Numbered from the stretch's first letter, positions 19,642-29,104 are shown. The stretch: DNA of 64,000 nucleotides from Bog-756 sp963737625 (GCA_963737625.1 CAVTTK010000002.1:1426001-1490000), one strand, 5' to 3'. The notes: generated from the sequence alone by a model not told the origin. Translations and numbers: made by a program.

Positions 19642-21141
19642 TCAGCCTTCGGGAGGTGCCGGAACGGCCTCTGGAGCGGCGGCCTCGGGCACGGGCGGCG
19701 CGGGCGCCTCGACCACGGGGGCATCAGGTACGGCAGCTGCCGGCACGGTGGCAACGGCATCTGCCGGCCCGGCACCCTCAGGGACCTCGGCGGCTGGCAT
19801 CTCCGGCCCACCTTCGCCGGTACCATGCTCGGCCACGTAGTCGGCCCAGGCCGCCTGGGCCTCGGTCTCGGGTGTGAACTCGGCCTCGGCGAACTCGAAG
19901 GGCCCGACGTAGTTGCCCTCGGCGTCGTAGGCGTGCTCGCCGAAGGCCTCCCGGTACTCCTCGGAGACCTCACCGCCTTCGGCGGCCTGCTTGATCGAGA
20001 GGCTGATCCGACGGCGTTGGAGGTCGATGTCGATGATCTTGACCCACAGCTCCTCACCGGGGGTGACCACCTGCTCGGGCAGGTCCACGTGGTGGCCGGC
20101 CATCTCCGAGATATGCACCAGGCCCTCGATGCCGTCGCCCACCTGGACGAACGACCCGAAGGGCACCAACTTGGTGATCCGGCCGTAGACCAGCTCGCCC
20201 ACCTGGTGGGAGTTGGCGAACTCCTGCCACGGGTCGGTCTGGGTGGCTTTGAGGGAGAGGCTGATGCGCTCCTTGGACAGATCGACGTCGAGGACCTCCA
20301 CGTCGATCTCGTCTCCGACGGAGACCACCGAGGAGGGATGGTCGACGTGCTTCCACGACAACTCGGACACGTGGACCAGACCGTCCATGCCGCCCAGGTC
20401 CACGAAGGCACCGAAGTTGACCACCGAGGACACCACTCCTTTGCGGCGTTCGCCGGGCTTGAGGTTGACCAGGAACTCGCCGCGCTGCTCCTTTTGGGTC
20501 TCCTCCAGCCAGGCCCGCCGGGACAGGACCACGTTGTTGCGGTTCCGGTCCAGCTCGATGATCTTGGCCTCGATGACCCGCCCGACGTAGGGCTGGAGCT
20601 CACGCACCCGGCGCAGCTCGACCAGCGACGCCGGCAGGAAGCCACGCAATCCGATGTCCACGATGAGGCCACCCTTGACCACCTCGATGACCGGACCGCT
20701 GACCACCTCGTCGGACTCCTTCAGTTTCTCGATGGTGCCCCAGGCCCGCTCGTACTGGGCCCGCTTCTTCGAGAGGATGAGGCGACCTTCCTTGTCCTCC
20801 TTCTGGAGGACAAGGGCCTCGATGGCCTCGCCCAGAGTGACGATCTCGGACGGGTCGACATCGTTGCGGATGGACAGCTCGCGGACGGGGATGACACCTT
20901 CGGATTTGAACCCGATGTCGAGGAGCACCTCGTCCCGGTCGATCTTGACGACGGTCCCCTCGACCAGGTCCCCGTCTTCGAACTCGACGATGGTGCCGGC
21001 CATGGCGTCCTCGAGGGAGGCGCCGCCGAGGTCGTCCTCGGTCACGGAACGGGGGATGTAGACCCCGTTCTCATCGAAGGTGCCCATCGCTTCGGGGGAC
21101 AGGAGTGTGGTGCCCTCGGGCACGAAGTGGGAGTCAGACAT
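19642..21141 (-). CDS. rpsA: 30S ribosomal protein S1
   Basis: This 499-residue protein carries four S1 RNA-binding domains at about residues 48-115, 132-200, 216-287 and 303-372. Domains 3 and 4 have the classic 'FGAFVDLGGMDGLVHVSEL' and 'FGSFVQVGDGIEGLVHISEM' cores. After residue about 390 comes an Ala/Pro/Glu-rich, probably disordered tail of roughly 100 residues. Four S1 domains rather than six is the usual actinobacterial form. It acts on the small ribosomal subunit, helping mRNA binding. It lies 204 bp downstream of polA in the same direction, a neighbourhood common in actinobacteria. Confidence 0.95.
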   Translation of the reverse strand: MSDSHFVPEGTTLLSPEAMGTFDENGVYIPRSVTEDDLGGASLEDAMAGTIVEFEDGDLVEGTVVKIDRDEVLLDIGFKSEGVIPVRELSIRNDVDPSEIVTLGEAIEALVLQKEDKEGRLILSKKRAQYERAWGTIEKLKESDEVVSGPVIEVVKGGLIVDIGLRGFLPASLVELRRVRELQPYVGRVIEAKIIELDRNRNNVVLSRRAWLEETQKEQRGEFLVNLKPGERRKGVVSSVVNFGAFVDLGGMDGLVHVSELSWKHVDHPSSVVSVGDEIDVEVLDVDLSKERISLSLKATQTDPWQEFANSHQVGELVYGRITKLVPFGSFVQVGDGIEGLVHISEMAGHHVDLPEQVVTPGEELWVKIIDIDLQRRRISLSIKQAAEGGEVSEEYREAFGEHAYDAEGNYVGPFEFAEAEFTPETEAQAAWADYVAEHGTGEGGPEMPAAEVPEGAGPADAVATVPAAAVPDAPVVEAPAPPVPEAAAPEAVPAPPEG

Positions 21142-21345
21142 GAAGGTAGGTAGCTCGCTTTCCGGACAGATCGCCGCGTCCCATGGGGGGTGCGGCGGTG
21201 AAGATCAGGGCCACACCGTTGCGACCGGGAGTCAATCGTACTCGAACGTGTCCCCCGACGGCGCAGCGCCGGGCGGGAGCGAGCTCGTGCGTCCACCAAC
21301 TTCCGGCCCCGTCCCGTACCGGTCGAGCCCGCCCGGCGGTCGTAC

Positions 21346-24237
21346 TCAGGCTCCTTTGGCCTCGGCCCAGGAGGAGCCCCAGGCCATGGCCACTTTGAGG
21401 GGGACCGAGAGCTCGACGGCACCGGTCAACGCCTCTTGGGTCAGGGCGGCGACCTCTTCCTCCTCGGCCGGGTCCACGTCGAGGAGGACCTCATCGTGGA
21501 CCTGGAGGACCAGGTCGGAATCGAGGCCTCGCTCCTCGAGCCCTGAGTCCAGCCGGATGAGGGCCACCTTGAACAGGTCGGCGGCCAATCCCTGGATACC
21601 GGCGTTCATGGCCTGACGCTCGGCCGCCTGGCGCACCTGGTAGTTGGTGGAGACCAGGTCGGGCAGGGGGCGCCGGCGCCCAAAGATGGTCACCGTGTAC
21701 CCGGCCCCCCGGGCCTCGGAGACAGCCCGGTCCATGTACTCGCGCACCGAGGGGAAGGCGGCGAAGAAGGCCTGGAGGATGCCCTGGGCCTCCTCCACCG
21801 GCACGCCCAGACGTTGGGAGAGCCCGTAGGCCTCCATCCCGTAGGCCAGGCCGTAGGAGACCATCTTGGCCGTAGAGCGCTGACCGTGGGTCACCTGGTC
21901 GCGCTCGACCCCGAATACCTGGGAGGCCACCGTCCGGTGGATGTCCTCGCCGGCGGCGAACGCCGCTGTGAGGCCGGGGTCCTGGGACAGGTGGGCGATG
22001 GCCCGCAACTCCACCTGGTCGTAGTCGGCGACCAGCAGGCGCCGGCCTGGGGACGGGACGAAGGCCTCCCGGAAGCGCCGCCCCTCCTCGGTGCGCACCG
22101 GGATGTTGTGGAGGTTGGGCCGGTCCGAGGACAGCCGGCCGGTCCGGGCCACCGTCTGGCGAAAGGTGGCGTGGATGCGGCCGTCGTCAGCCACCTCGGC
22201 GGCCAGGCTCTCCCCGTAGGTGGAGCGCAGCTTCTCGACCTCCCGGTAGCGGAGCAGCGCCTCGATGATGGGGTGCTGGCCCCGTAGCTGCTCGAGGGTG
22301 CGGGCGTCAGTGGAGAATCCCGTCTTGGTCTTGCGCAACGGGGTCAGGCCCAACTTCTCGTAGAGGACGGCCCGCAGCTGAGGGACCGAGTTGATCTTGA
22401 ACGGCTCCCCGGCCAGGTCCTGGATGGTGACGTCGAGGGAGCGGACCTCCTCGGCCAGGGCGGCGGCAATGACCCGGAGCACGTCACGATCGACGGGGAC
22501 ACCGACCACCTCCATGCGGGCCAGCACCCGCACCAGGGGCTGTTCGATCTCGGCGCTGAGGCGCTCCTCCCCCACGGCGGCCAGGGCCTCCACGAGCGGC
22601 GGGCGGAGGCGGGCCACTACCGCGGCCAGACGGACGGACTCCGCATCGGCGGGGTCGAGCCCGGGCCGGTCGGCACCGTGGTCGGACTCCTCGGGAACGT
22701 CCAGGGCGAAGGTGCCCTGTCCCTTGGCCCCCGAGCCGTCGTCGACATCGACTCCGAGATAGCGGTCGGCGAGGTCGCCGATCCGGTACCGGTCGGTGGA
22801 CGGGTCGAGCAGGTAGGCACCCACAGCGGTGTCCAGGGCCAGCCGGGCGAAGTCGACACCCACCGGCAGCAATGACCGCATCATCTCCTTGGCGTCGTGG
22901 GCCACCACCGCCACGCCGTCCGGCCCGAAACCGTCGGCCAGGGCGGCCAGCACGGAAGGGTCCTCGAGGAGCGAGGTCCCGCCGCCACCCCCGGGGACCG
23001 ACCCGAGGAGCACCACGGGGCGTGCCGCCCCGTCGGTCCCCGGCTCGGCGGCCAGGGCCAGCGAGGTGAGCGGCGTACGACCGGGGTCGCCCGACCACCG
23101 GGCGTGGAGGGCCACCGCTCCGGTGCGGTCCCGGGCGTCGGCCACGAGGCCGACGATCGCCTCGACGGCCGCCGGGGCATCGAGGGGTTGCACCGTGTCG
23201 ATCCGGGACAGCCACTCCGGTTCATCCGCCTTGGGCTCGCGGCCTGAAGCCGAGGCACCGGAGGTTCCGGAGGGGCTCGTGGAACCCGGGGCGGGATCGC
23301 CGAAAGCCCCCTCCGCCATCAGGGTGGAGAACCGGGTCCACAGTGAGGCCAGTTCGTACTCGGCGAAGGCCGCCCGGGCCTCCTCGTGGTCCCACCCCCC
23401 CAGCACCAGTTGGTCCACGTGGACATCAAGGGGAACATCGCGGACCAAGGGGATGACCTCGGCATTCTTCTCCACCCGTGTGTGATGGGCGGCGAGGTTC
23501 TCCCGTAGCTTGGGCGAGAGGGCGTCGAGATGGGCGAACAGGGTGTCCAGGTCGCCGTACTCGTTGACCAGCTTGGCGGCCGTCTTCTCCCCCACACCGG
23601 GCACGCCGGGGAGGTTGTCGGACGGGTCACCGCGGAGCGCGGCCAGGAGCGGGTACTTCCCCGGCGGGACTCCGGTGCGCTCCTCAATGCCGGCCTCGTC
23701 GTAGAGGGCGTAGTCACTGACTCCCCGTCGGTTGTACAGAACCCGCACATAGGGGTCTTCCACCAGCTGGTACGAGTCGCGGTCGCCGGTGACGATGATC
23801 ACCGGATGGTGCCGGTCCCGGGCCTCGGTGGCCAGGGTGGCCAGCACGTCGTCGGCCTCGTACCCCTCGGAGGTGACGACCGGGATGGCCAGCGACTTCA
23901 GTAGGGCACGGATCATGTCGAACTGGGGCGGGAGGTCGGGGGGCGTGTCGGACCGGCCCCCCTTGTAGTCCTCGACGATGCCGTCGCGGAACGTCCCCCC
24001 GGGCAGGTCGTAGGCCACGGCCAGGCCCACGGGACGGTGGTCCCGGACCAGGTTGACCACCATCGAAGCGAAACCGTGGACGGCATTGGTCACCAGGCCG
24101 GCGGTGGTGGCCAGGTCGGGCGGCAGGGCGAAGTAGGCCCGGAAGGCCAGCGACATCCCGTCCAACAGGATCAGGGGCGCCGAGCCCGGCTCCCGGCGGT
24201 CCCCGGGTGGCGGCGCAGACCTCGGGTCGTCAGCCAC
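21346..24237 (-). CDS. polA: DNA polymerase I
   Basis: This 963-residue enzyme has an N-terminal 5'-3' exonuclease domain (LILLDGMSLAFRAYFAL, VVTGDRDSYQLVE, GVPGVGEKTAAKLV; about 1-310). A middle 3'-5' exonuclease-like domain looks degenerate, since the DEDD metal ligands are not evident, as is typical of actinobacterial PolA. The C-terminal family A polymerase domain has DYDQVELRAIAHLSQDP (motif A), RSTAKMVSYGLAYGMEAYGL (O-helix, motif B) and LQVHDEVLLD (motif C). A Gly/Ser/Pro-rich linker lies around residues 305-325. It serves in replication and repair. It is 21 bp downstream of the ANTAR regulator gene and may be cotranscribed with it. Confidence 0.96.
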   Translation of the reverse strand: MADDPRSAPPPGDRREPGSAPLILLDGMSLAFRAYFALPPDLATTAGLVTNAVHGFASMVVNLVRDHRPVGLAVAYDLPGGTFRDGIVEDYKGGRSDTPPDLPPQFDMIRALLKSLAIPVVTSEGYEADDVLATLATEARDRHHPVIIVTGDRDSYQLVEDPYVRVLYNRRGVSDYALYDEAGIEERTGVPPGKYPLLAALRGDPSDNLPGVPGVGEKTAAKLVNEYGDLDTLFAHLDALSPKLRENLAAHHTRVEKNAEVIPLVRDVPLDVHVDQLVLGGWDHEEARAAFAEYELASLWTRFSTLMAEGAFGDPAPGSTSPSGTSGASASGREPKADEPEWLSRIDTVQPLDAPAAVEAIVGLVADARDRTGAVALHARWSGDPGRTPLTSLALAAEPGTDGAARPVVLLGSVPGGGGGTSLLEDPSVLAALADGFGPDGVAVVAHDAKEMMRSLLPVGVDFARLALDTAVGAYLLDPSTDRYRIGDLADRYLGVDVDDGSGAKGQGTFALDVPEESDHGADRPGLDPADAESVRLAAVVARLRPPLVEALAAVGEERLSAEIEQPLVRVLARMEVVGVPVDRDVLRVIAAALAEEVRSLDVTIQDLAGEPFKINSVPQLRAVLYEKLGLTPLRKTKTGFSTDARTLEQLRGQHPIIEALLRYREVEKLRSTYGESLAAEVADDGRIHATFRQTVARTGRLSSDRPNLHNIPVRTEEGRRFREAFVPSPGRRLLVADYDQVELRAIAHLSQDPGLTAAFAAGEDIHRTVASQVFGVERDQVTHGQRSTAKMVSYGLAYGMEAYGLSQRLGVPVEEAQGILQAFFAAFPSVREYMDRAVSEARGAGYTVTIFGRRRPLPDLVSTNYQVRQAAERQAMNAGIQGLAADLFKVALIRLDSGLEERGLDSDLVLQVHDEVLLDVDPAEEEEVAALTQEALTGAVELSVPLKVAMAWGSSWAEAKGA

Positions 24238-24258
24238 GGTGACTCATCGTCCCCCGTC

Positions 24259-24870
24259 CTACGGGAGCGTGCCGTCGAGGACCTGACGGGCGACGTCGAT
24301 CATCCGCGACCGGGTGCCCATCGCCGTCTTCTGGATGTAGCCGAAGGCCTCCGACTCGGTCATACCGGATCGCTCCATGAGCACACCCTTGGCCCGGTCG
24401 ACCAACCGGCGGGTCTCCAGCTTGTCCTCGGCACTGGAATGCGGACCGCTGGTGCCCTCCGCTACCGCCTGTTTGGCTTCGGCGTCGATGGCCCACTCCT
24501 GCTCGCAGCGGGCCATGGCCTGGTCGATGGCGGGCATGAGCTCGATGCGCTGGAACGGCTTGACCAGATACGCGGCCACACCGGCGTCCCGGGCTTCGTC
24601 GATGAGCGTGCGTTGGCTGAAGGCGGTGAGGATGAGGACCGCCACCTTCAACTCGAGGTCCCGGATGGCGCGGGCCGCGGCCAGACCGTCGGATCCCGGC
24701 ATCTTCACGTCCAGGATGACCAGGTCGGGGTGGTGGTCGCGGACCAGGTCCACGGCCTCGTCGCCCCGACCGGTCTCCCCCACCACGTCGTACCCCTCGT
24801 CCAGCAGGATCTCCTTCAGATCCAACCGGATGATGGCCTCGTCCTCGGCGATGACCACGCGTCTGGTCAT
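24259..24870 (-). CDS. ANTAR-domain response regulator (PdtaR-like)
   Basis: This 203-residue protein has a receiver domain at residues 4-120, with acidic residues ED(E) 9-11, the predicted phospho-acceptor Asp54 in LVILDVKMPG and the conserved Lys in VKPFQR. Its C-terminal ANTAR RNA-binding domain (about 140-195) includes RRLVDRAKGVLMERSGMTE and AFGYIQKTA. The size and domain order match PdtaR (Rv1626) of mycobacteria. ANTAR proteins act by binding paired hairpins in nascent RNA and preventing termination. No cognate histidine kinase gene is adjacent. A hairpin sits directly upstream of its start. Confidence 0.9.
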   Translation of the reverse strand: MTRRVVIAEDEAIIRLDLKEILLDEGYDVVGETGRGDEAVDLVRDHHPDLVILDVKMPGSDGLAAARAIRDLELKVAVLILTAFSQRTLIDEARDAGVAAYLVKPFQRIELMPAIDQAMARCEQEWAIDAEAKQAVAEGTSGPHSSAEDKLETRRLVDRAKGVLMERSGMTESEAFGYIQKTAMGTRSRMIDVARQVLDGTLP

Positions 24871-24883
24871 GGTGTCACAGGTC

Positions 24884-24909
24884 CTTCCGGTCGGGGGCCT
24901 GACCGGAAG
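24884..24909 (-). promoter_or_regulatory. Hairpin in the leader of the ANTAR regulator gene
   Basis: CTTCCGGTC and GACCGGAAG form a 9-bp perfect stem around an 8-nt loop, 14 bp upstream of the ATG at 24870. On the minus strand the 3' arm overlaps the GGAAGGA ribosome-binding site, so the structure could hide it. A smaller stem, ACCACC/GGTGGT, lies at 24927-24942. The loops do not match the ANTAR-target hexaloop (A at position 1, G at 4), so autoregulation is only a possibility. Confidence 0.4.
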
Positions 24910-24996
24910 TCCGATCGTCGGCGAGAACCACCCTTCGGTGGTCCGTTCCTGGGCGGGGATGCGACAGGCGACCCCACGACAACTCGTGTTCGATGA

Positions 24997-25292
24997 TCAA
25001 CCGGGGTCGACCACCAGTCGGTCGAGCAGCGCGTCCTGGCGACGTTCGAGGTCGACGATCCGGTCGGCCAACGCGGTCCCGGGTCTGCCGCATGACCGTA
25101 GCCTGGCGATTGGCCTCGTCGTACTCCTTGGAGGCCAGGAGGGTCTCGGAGACCATGGCCCGAAGTCCGGGTGTCATCAGCGATCTCCTCCGCCACCACC
25201 AGCTGCTCGTCCAGCACGGCCAGCTCGGCCCGCGCCCGGACCAGTTGGTCGTGGGCATCACTGAGGCGGCGTTCGACGGTGGTCCGGAGCAT
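24997..25292 (-). CDS. Small coiled-coil protein of unknown function, two apparent +1 frameshifts
   Basis: One reading frame begins MLRTTVERRLSDAHDQLVRA and continues to EEIADDTR. After one extra base near 25165 it resumes as LRAMVSETLLASKEYDEANR, and after another near 25075 as ALADRIVDLERRQDALLDRL with a stop at 24997. The joined protein is about 98 residues, strongly charged and predicted to be one long coiled coil with a central 'VSETLLASKE' segment. Small proteins of this layout, with a 'SETPLADR'-like centre, occur widely in actinobacteria as conserved hypotheticals; that resemblance is from memory. The family pattern resumes after each shift, so sequence errors are the likely cause. 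It lies upstream of the ANTAR regulator gene. Confidence 0.62.
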
Positions 25293-25424
25293 GGAAGGGC
25301 AATTCTACGCATGACGGAGGCGGCGTGATGCCGGAGCCGCTCCCCGGCCAGGTGAGGGGCGTTGGCGCGGCCGGGCACGTGGGCCGGGCGCCCGGATGCG
25401 GGTCCAGCTCGTGGGACGCTCCCA

Positions 25425-26702
25425 TCACCCTCCGGCCGCCGTGATGACCTGGCCGAGGGTGCCGTGCCGGGCCAGTGCCGCGTCGGTCGGGCGGGGGCCC
25501 ATCCCCGCGCCGCGGGGGAGGGCCTGCGCCGGGGGAATGTGGTCCCTCCCCGGCCCGGTGCTCGGACCGGGGGGTGTCGTCCGGTCGTCGGGCACGAGAT
25601 CCTCCCCGAGATACGAGCGTGAAGGGCCGAGGTCCCCCGGCCACGACATCCCGTCCAACGCCCCGAGGGTGGCGTTCACCCCGCGGCCATAACCCGACTC
25701 GAACATGCCGCCCATCCACATGGGGACTCCGGCCCGTCGGCAGCGGTCGACGACGGAGAGGGCCGCCCCTAGGCCTCCCAGGCGGGCCGGTTTCACGCAG
25801 ACCACCGAACACGCCCCGCGAGCCAACGCCTCGTCCACCCTCTCGGGCGAGTCGAGGCTCTCGTCAAGGCAGATCGGTGTAGACATCCGGCTGGCCAGCA
25901 GGGCATGAGCCGCCAGGTCGGCGCGGTCGAAGGGCTGCTCGATGCAGAGCAGCCCAAAGCGGTCCAGTTGGAGCAGTCGCTCCCCGCTCTCCTCACCGTG
26001 CCCGTCGGGGCGATACGAGCCGTTGGCGTCGACCTGGAGTCTCAGGTCAGGAAACCTCTCGGACAGCGCGGCGACGGGCTCCACATCCCAACCCGGCCCG
26101 ATCTTCAACTTCACGCGGGAGTATCCCTGCCCGACGAGGGGGCCGACCCGTCCCACCAGCTCGTCGACGGTGTCGGCGCTCCCCACCACCGCGCCGGGCT
26201 CGATGGTCCGTCCCTCCACGCCGAGTAGCGCGGCCAGCGACCGGTTCTGAGCCCGGAGGTGGGCGTCGGCCACGGCCATCTCCAGCGCGGCGAAGGCCAA
26301 CGGCGCGCGCTCCGCCGAACGGCGGACACCTTCGAGGTCGGACGGCCCCGGGAGGGCGCCATGCGCCGATGCCATCTGGTCGAACAGCGCCGGTACGAGG
26401 TCGTGGTGGAGCACGTGGAAGGACCGGGAGACGTCCTCCGTGTCGAACGTGGTGTCCGCCAGGGACGCGCACTCCCCCCATCCTTCCACCGGGCCGATCG
26501 TGCCGGACCCACGGCCCAGGATCCGGACCAGCACCAGTGGTCTGCGCCGGTGGATACCTCGGGCCGTGGCTACCGGGGCCACGAACGGCAGTTCCGCCGT
26601 CCAAAGTTCAATGGCCTCCACCGTGACCGTGGCCTCCCCGCCCACCCTCGCCCAGCGCTGGGACAAGCTCGGGTTCGGGGTGTCGGCAGCACCAGGGACC
26701 AT
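25425..26702 (-). CDS. menC: o-Succinylbenzoate synthase / N-acylamino acid racemase-like enolase-superfamily enzyme
   Basis: This 425-residue enolase-superfamily protein has the muconate-lactonizing-enzyme barrel signature. The first catalytic Lys pair is in SRVKLKIGPG, the metal ligands are in LQVDANGSY, IEQPF and CLDESL, and the second catalytic Lys is in VVCVKPARLGG. This order is that of the MenC2/NAAAR group, which dehydrates SHCHC to o-succinylbenzoate in menaquinone synthesis and sometimes racemises N-acyl amino acids. No other men genes are near, so the substrate is inferred from family only. The last 60 residues are Pro/Gly-rich and less typical. The start is the first ATG; a shorter start near 'VTVEAIELW' (residue 25) is possible. 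Confidence 0.82.
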   Translation of the reverse strand: MVPGAADTPNPSLSQRWARVGGEATVTVEAIELWTAELPFVAPVATARGIHRRRPLVLVRILGRGSGTIGPVEGWGECASLADTTFDTEDVSRSFHVLHHDLVPALFDQMASAHGALPGPSDLEGVRRSAERAPLAFAALEMAVADAHLRAQNRSLAALLGVEGRTIEPGAVVGSADTVDELVGRVGPLVGQGYSRVKLKIGPGWDVEPVAALSERFPDLRLQVDANGSYRPDGHGEESGERLLQLDRFGLLCIEQPFDRADLAAHALLASRMSTPICLDESLDSPERVDEALARGACSVVCVKPARLGGLGAALSVVDRCRRAGVPMWMGGMFESGYGRGVNATLGALDGMSWPGDLGPSRSYLGEDLVPDDRTTPPGPSTGPGRDHIPPAQALPRGAGMGPRPTDAALARHGTLGQVITAAGG

Positions 26703-26831
26703 CCCGTGAGCCTAGGGTTCATGGGATCGGGCACCGTTGGTAGGCCTCGCGGACCCTTCCGGCGAGCTGGTCCGAGGCCTGTCGGGACATGTCGGACCCT
26801 CCGGGCGTGGCGATAGGCTGCGCCCCCACCG

Positions 26832-26917
26832 GCCCGGGTGACGGAATGGCAGACGTGGTGGACTCAAAATCCACTGTCCGAAAGGGCGTGCGGGTTCGAA
26901 TCCCGCCCCGGGCACCA
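26832..26917 (+). tRNA. tRNA-Leu (anticodon CAA), CCA encoded
   Basis: The acceptor arms GCCCGGG (26832-26838) and CCCGGGC (26907-26913) pair perfectly. The anticodon stem GTGGA/TCCAC encloses a 7-nt loop CTCAAAA, giving anticodon CAA. A variable arm (TGTCCGAAAGGGCG region) makes it a type II tRNA as expected for Leu, and the T arm GGGTTCGAATCCC is canonical. The discriminator A is followed by a genomic CCA. The 3' end serves as the attachment site of the adjacent island. Confidence 0.97.
26894..26915 (+). repeat. Attachment-site repeat, tRNA-side copy
   Basis: These 22 bp, from the T loop through the first C of CCA in tRNA-Leu, recur perfectly at 35191-35212 in the same orientation (core GTTCGAATCCCGCCCCGGGC). 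Identity stops on both sides of the two copies, as expected for att core sites left by a tRNA-targeting integrase. Confidence 0.88.
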
Positions 26918-27422
26918 CTCTAATAAATCGAGCAGGTCAGGAGGCTGTCCAGCGCGAGTGGAAGATCATGAAACGATCTCCGAGGTCACAAGTTGGTCAC
27001 AAGCGCCTGGGACCGTGTGAACGATGACCTGCCTCGGGTTGCAGTGGCCCGGTGTGAGTGCGATCAGCGTCAAGGCGACGAGCGATGGTAGTTCCCGGGT
27101 TGTTCCGCTCAGCGACGACGACCGACAGATGACCTCGGCGTTGTTTGGTGCCATCAGCAATCAGTTCGCTATTGCCAGCCTGGCGCTTGTTCGCAATCAG
27201 TTCGTGACCAGGCCCGGCACCGTCAACCGGTCGATCGCACTTAGCCTCGATCCACCGACCGACCGGGTGGAACCGGGCGCTCGACCTGAAGCGGCGTTGA
27301 TATTCGACCCAGGTGGCATGACGCTGTCGAACGAGGGCGTGATCGACCAAGGTTTCGTGGTGGCTGTCGGCTGTCAGCGCACTGGTGAAATGTCTGCGGC
27401 TGCGCCGGCCGCGGGGGGTTGG
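26918..27422. other. Left end of island without a recognised gene
   Basis: Open frames exist on both strands (for example 27024-27470 rightward and 26997-27350 leftward), but neither has a recognisable domain, a good ribosome-binding site or a codon pattern like the neighbours. The segment holds the 23-nt repeat at 26984-27006 and may contain debris of recombination genes. Confidence 0.4.
26984..27006 (+). repeat. Tandem GGTCACAA motif, left island end (arm-site-like)
   Basis: Two GGTCACAA octamers spaced 11 bp start-to-start lie 69 bp inside the left attachment copy. The same 23-nt block with two mismatches recurs at 35056-35078 near the right end in the same orientation. Paired short direct repeats inside each end resemble integrase arm-type binding sites; this function is inferred. 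Confidence 0.55.
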
Positions 27423-28760
27423 TCAGGTGATGAGCGGCAGGGCACGCAGGTTCGACGAGCGCGGTGGTGAAGGACTGCGCCCATGGCCAGTGTTTGGGTA
27501 GTCGGAGGACGGGCCGACCCGCAGGGTTGACGAGGCGTCCAGGGAAGGGCGAGCACCCGGAGGCGAACTGTCGAGGCGACGGTCAGCCGATAGGCGGTGC
27601 GGATGCCGCCGAGGGCAGCGGTCCAGCGGATCAGATTGTGGGCGAGCACGGCGCAGCCGAGCCAGGCGGCGTTGGCGAAGAACCGCCCCGAGGGGCAGTG
27701 CTCCAGACCGGCTCCTTCCTTCAGGTCTCGGATGGCCAGCTCGACGGTGGCGTGAGCCCGGTGGAACCGGTCGGCCTCGACCGCGTCCAGCTCGAGGTTG
27801 GTGACGAAGGCATGGTGACGCCAGTCGGGCCAGAGCTGTCGTTGCGCCCGATCGGTGAGCCGGGTGCGGCGAACGACGAGTCGGACCCGGTGTCCGGCCC
27901 GCTTGGTCTTGCCCCCACCGGTGACGTAGATGGTCTCGGCCACCTGGGCGGCACCGCTGTCGGGGTAGGTGATGTCGTGCCACGCATCCTCGGGGATGGT
28001 GGCGATTGCCGCCTGCACGCTGGCGTTTTGGTGCACGGTGATCGACCAGGTCACCGAGAGCCGGTCGAGGATGGCGAGCAGGTCCCAACTGAAGAACCCC
28101 GAGTCGGCCCGGAGGGTGAGCGGCACCTGCGGCCCCGGCCCGTCGCACCCGGGCGATGAGCTCCTCACAGAAGCGCTTGGTGCCCCGCTGGGAGGAGCCC
28201 TTGCGGAGGCGGGCGTGGAGCACCTCGCCGGTGCCGGCCCGGGTGGCCAGGAGGGGGTGGTAGCCGAGCACCCGGGTGTAGCCGATAGGCAGCGCCATGC
28301 TTCTGCTTGCCGTGCACCTCGACGATGGTCGAGTCGAGGTCGATGGTCATCGGCCTTTCCCCGGACCGGCCCCGAGCGACCACGCCCGCCGGATGGTCTC
28401 GCCGATCACCGCGTCGAGCTGACGGACGTGACCGAAGGTGAACGACCGCAAGAACGTGCCGAGCGTGGACGGCGCCATCACCCGGAAGGGCAGCACCTCG
28501 TCCGGTGGCCCCGGCCCGCAGTCGGTCCGCGTGGTCGATGTGGGAAGCCCCGGCGAGGATCGCCGTCACCAGCGTCAGCACCTTGCGGCCGGGCTGGGCT
28601 CCACCCACACGGCCACACAGCCGCACCATCTGGTTCACGAGGGACTCCAGACCGAGGCGCACCATGAGGGTGGCCGGCACCACAGCCCGGCGTCGGCCAC
28701 CAGCGTGGGCTCGTCGAAGGTCACGGCAATCCGGTCGATACTGCGCGATGATGAACCCAC
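27423..28760 (-). pseudogene. IS1380-family transposase remnant with several frame changes
   Basis: Pieces of one transposase appear in order across frames: VTFDEPTLVADAGL, then LGLESLVNQMVRLCGRVGGA, MTIDLDSTIVEVHGKQKHGA, ALPIGYTRVLGYHPLLATRAG, LRADSGFFSWDLLAILDRL, TVELAIRDLKEGAGLEHCPS and AVLAHNLIRWTAALGG. These match the IS1380-type DDE transposase, with Asp residues in 'TIDLDST' and 'RADSGF' and the Glu in the VELAIRDLKEG helix. Full-length members have about 450 residues, and the remnant covers nearly all of that. At least four frame changes of both signs are needed, unlike the uniform +1 changes elsewhere, so this copy is probably truly decayed as well as possibly mis-sequenced. Confidence 0.8.
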
Positions 28761-28761
28761 T

Positions 28762-28834
28762 GAAAGTGCCTCCTCGATCTGGTGGAAACAGCGTCTTGAG
28801 ACACCGCTATTTTCCCAGGCAGGGAGGCACTTTC
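28762..28834. repeat. 12-bp inverted repeat upstream of the transposase remnant
   Basis: GAAAGTGCCTCC (28762-28773) and GGAGGCACTTTC (28823-28834) are perfect inverted copies 49 bp apart, just before the transposase start. They could be an IS end region or a regulatory hairpin. No matching copy was found at the other side of the remnant near 27370-27420. The following 270 bp up to 29104 show no gene. Confidence 0.55.
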
Positions 28835-29104
28835 CGCGGATGCGCGGCCTTCAGATCAGTCGGTCAGTCGGTGGATCGAGGCTTAGGGACGCAGCCAGCG
28901 CAGCCGACCGAGGAGCGATCGAGCCCGCGCTCAACGAGATCGCCAGCCGATCGGGACTCACGTGCGAGGGGTGGCAACGAGCCCTCGAGGGGCAAGCATC
29001 GCTAGCGGTGGCCCGACGGCACAGGGTTCAGCCCGACAACCCTTGTGGGTTCCGGCCTGACCATGGTGGATCAGTGAGCATCGATCGGGAACAGGTACCG
29101 CAAC

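Noticed and set aside
24884..24942. Canonical ANTAR target (two hexaloop hairpins)
   Set aside because: The loops are 8 and 4 nt and lack the A1/G4 consensus; annotated only as a leader hairpin.
27024..27470. A 148-codon rightward frame as an integrase remnant
   Set aside because: No tyrosine or serine recombinase motif (R-H-R-Y or catalytic Ser region) could be found in any frame there.
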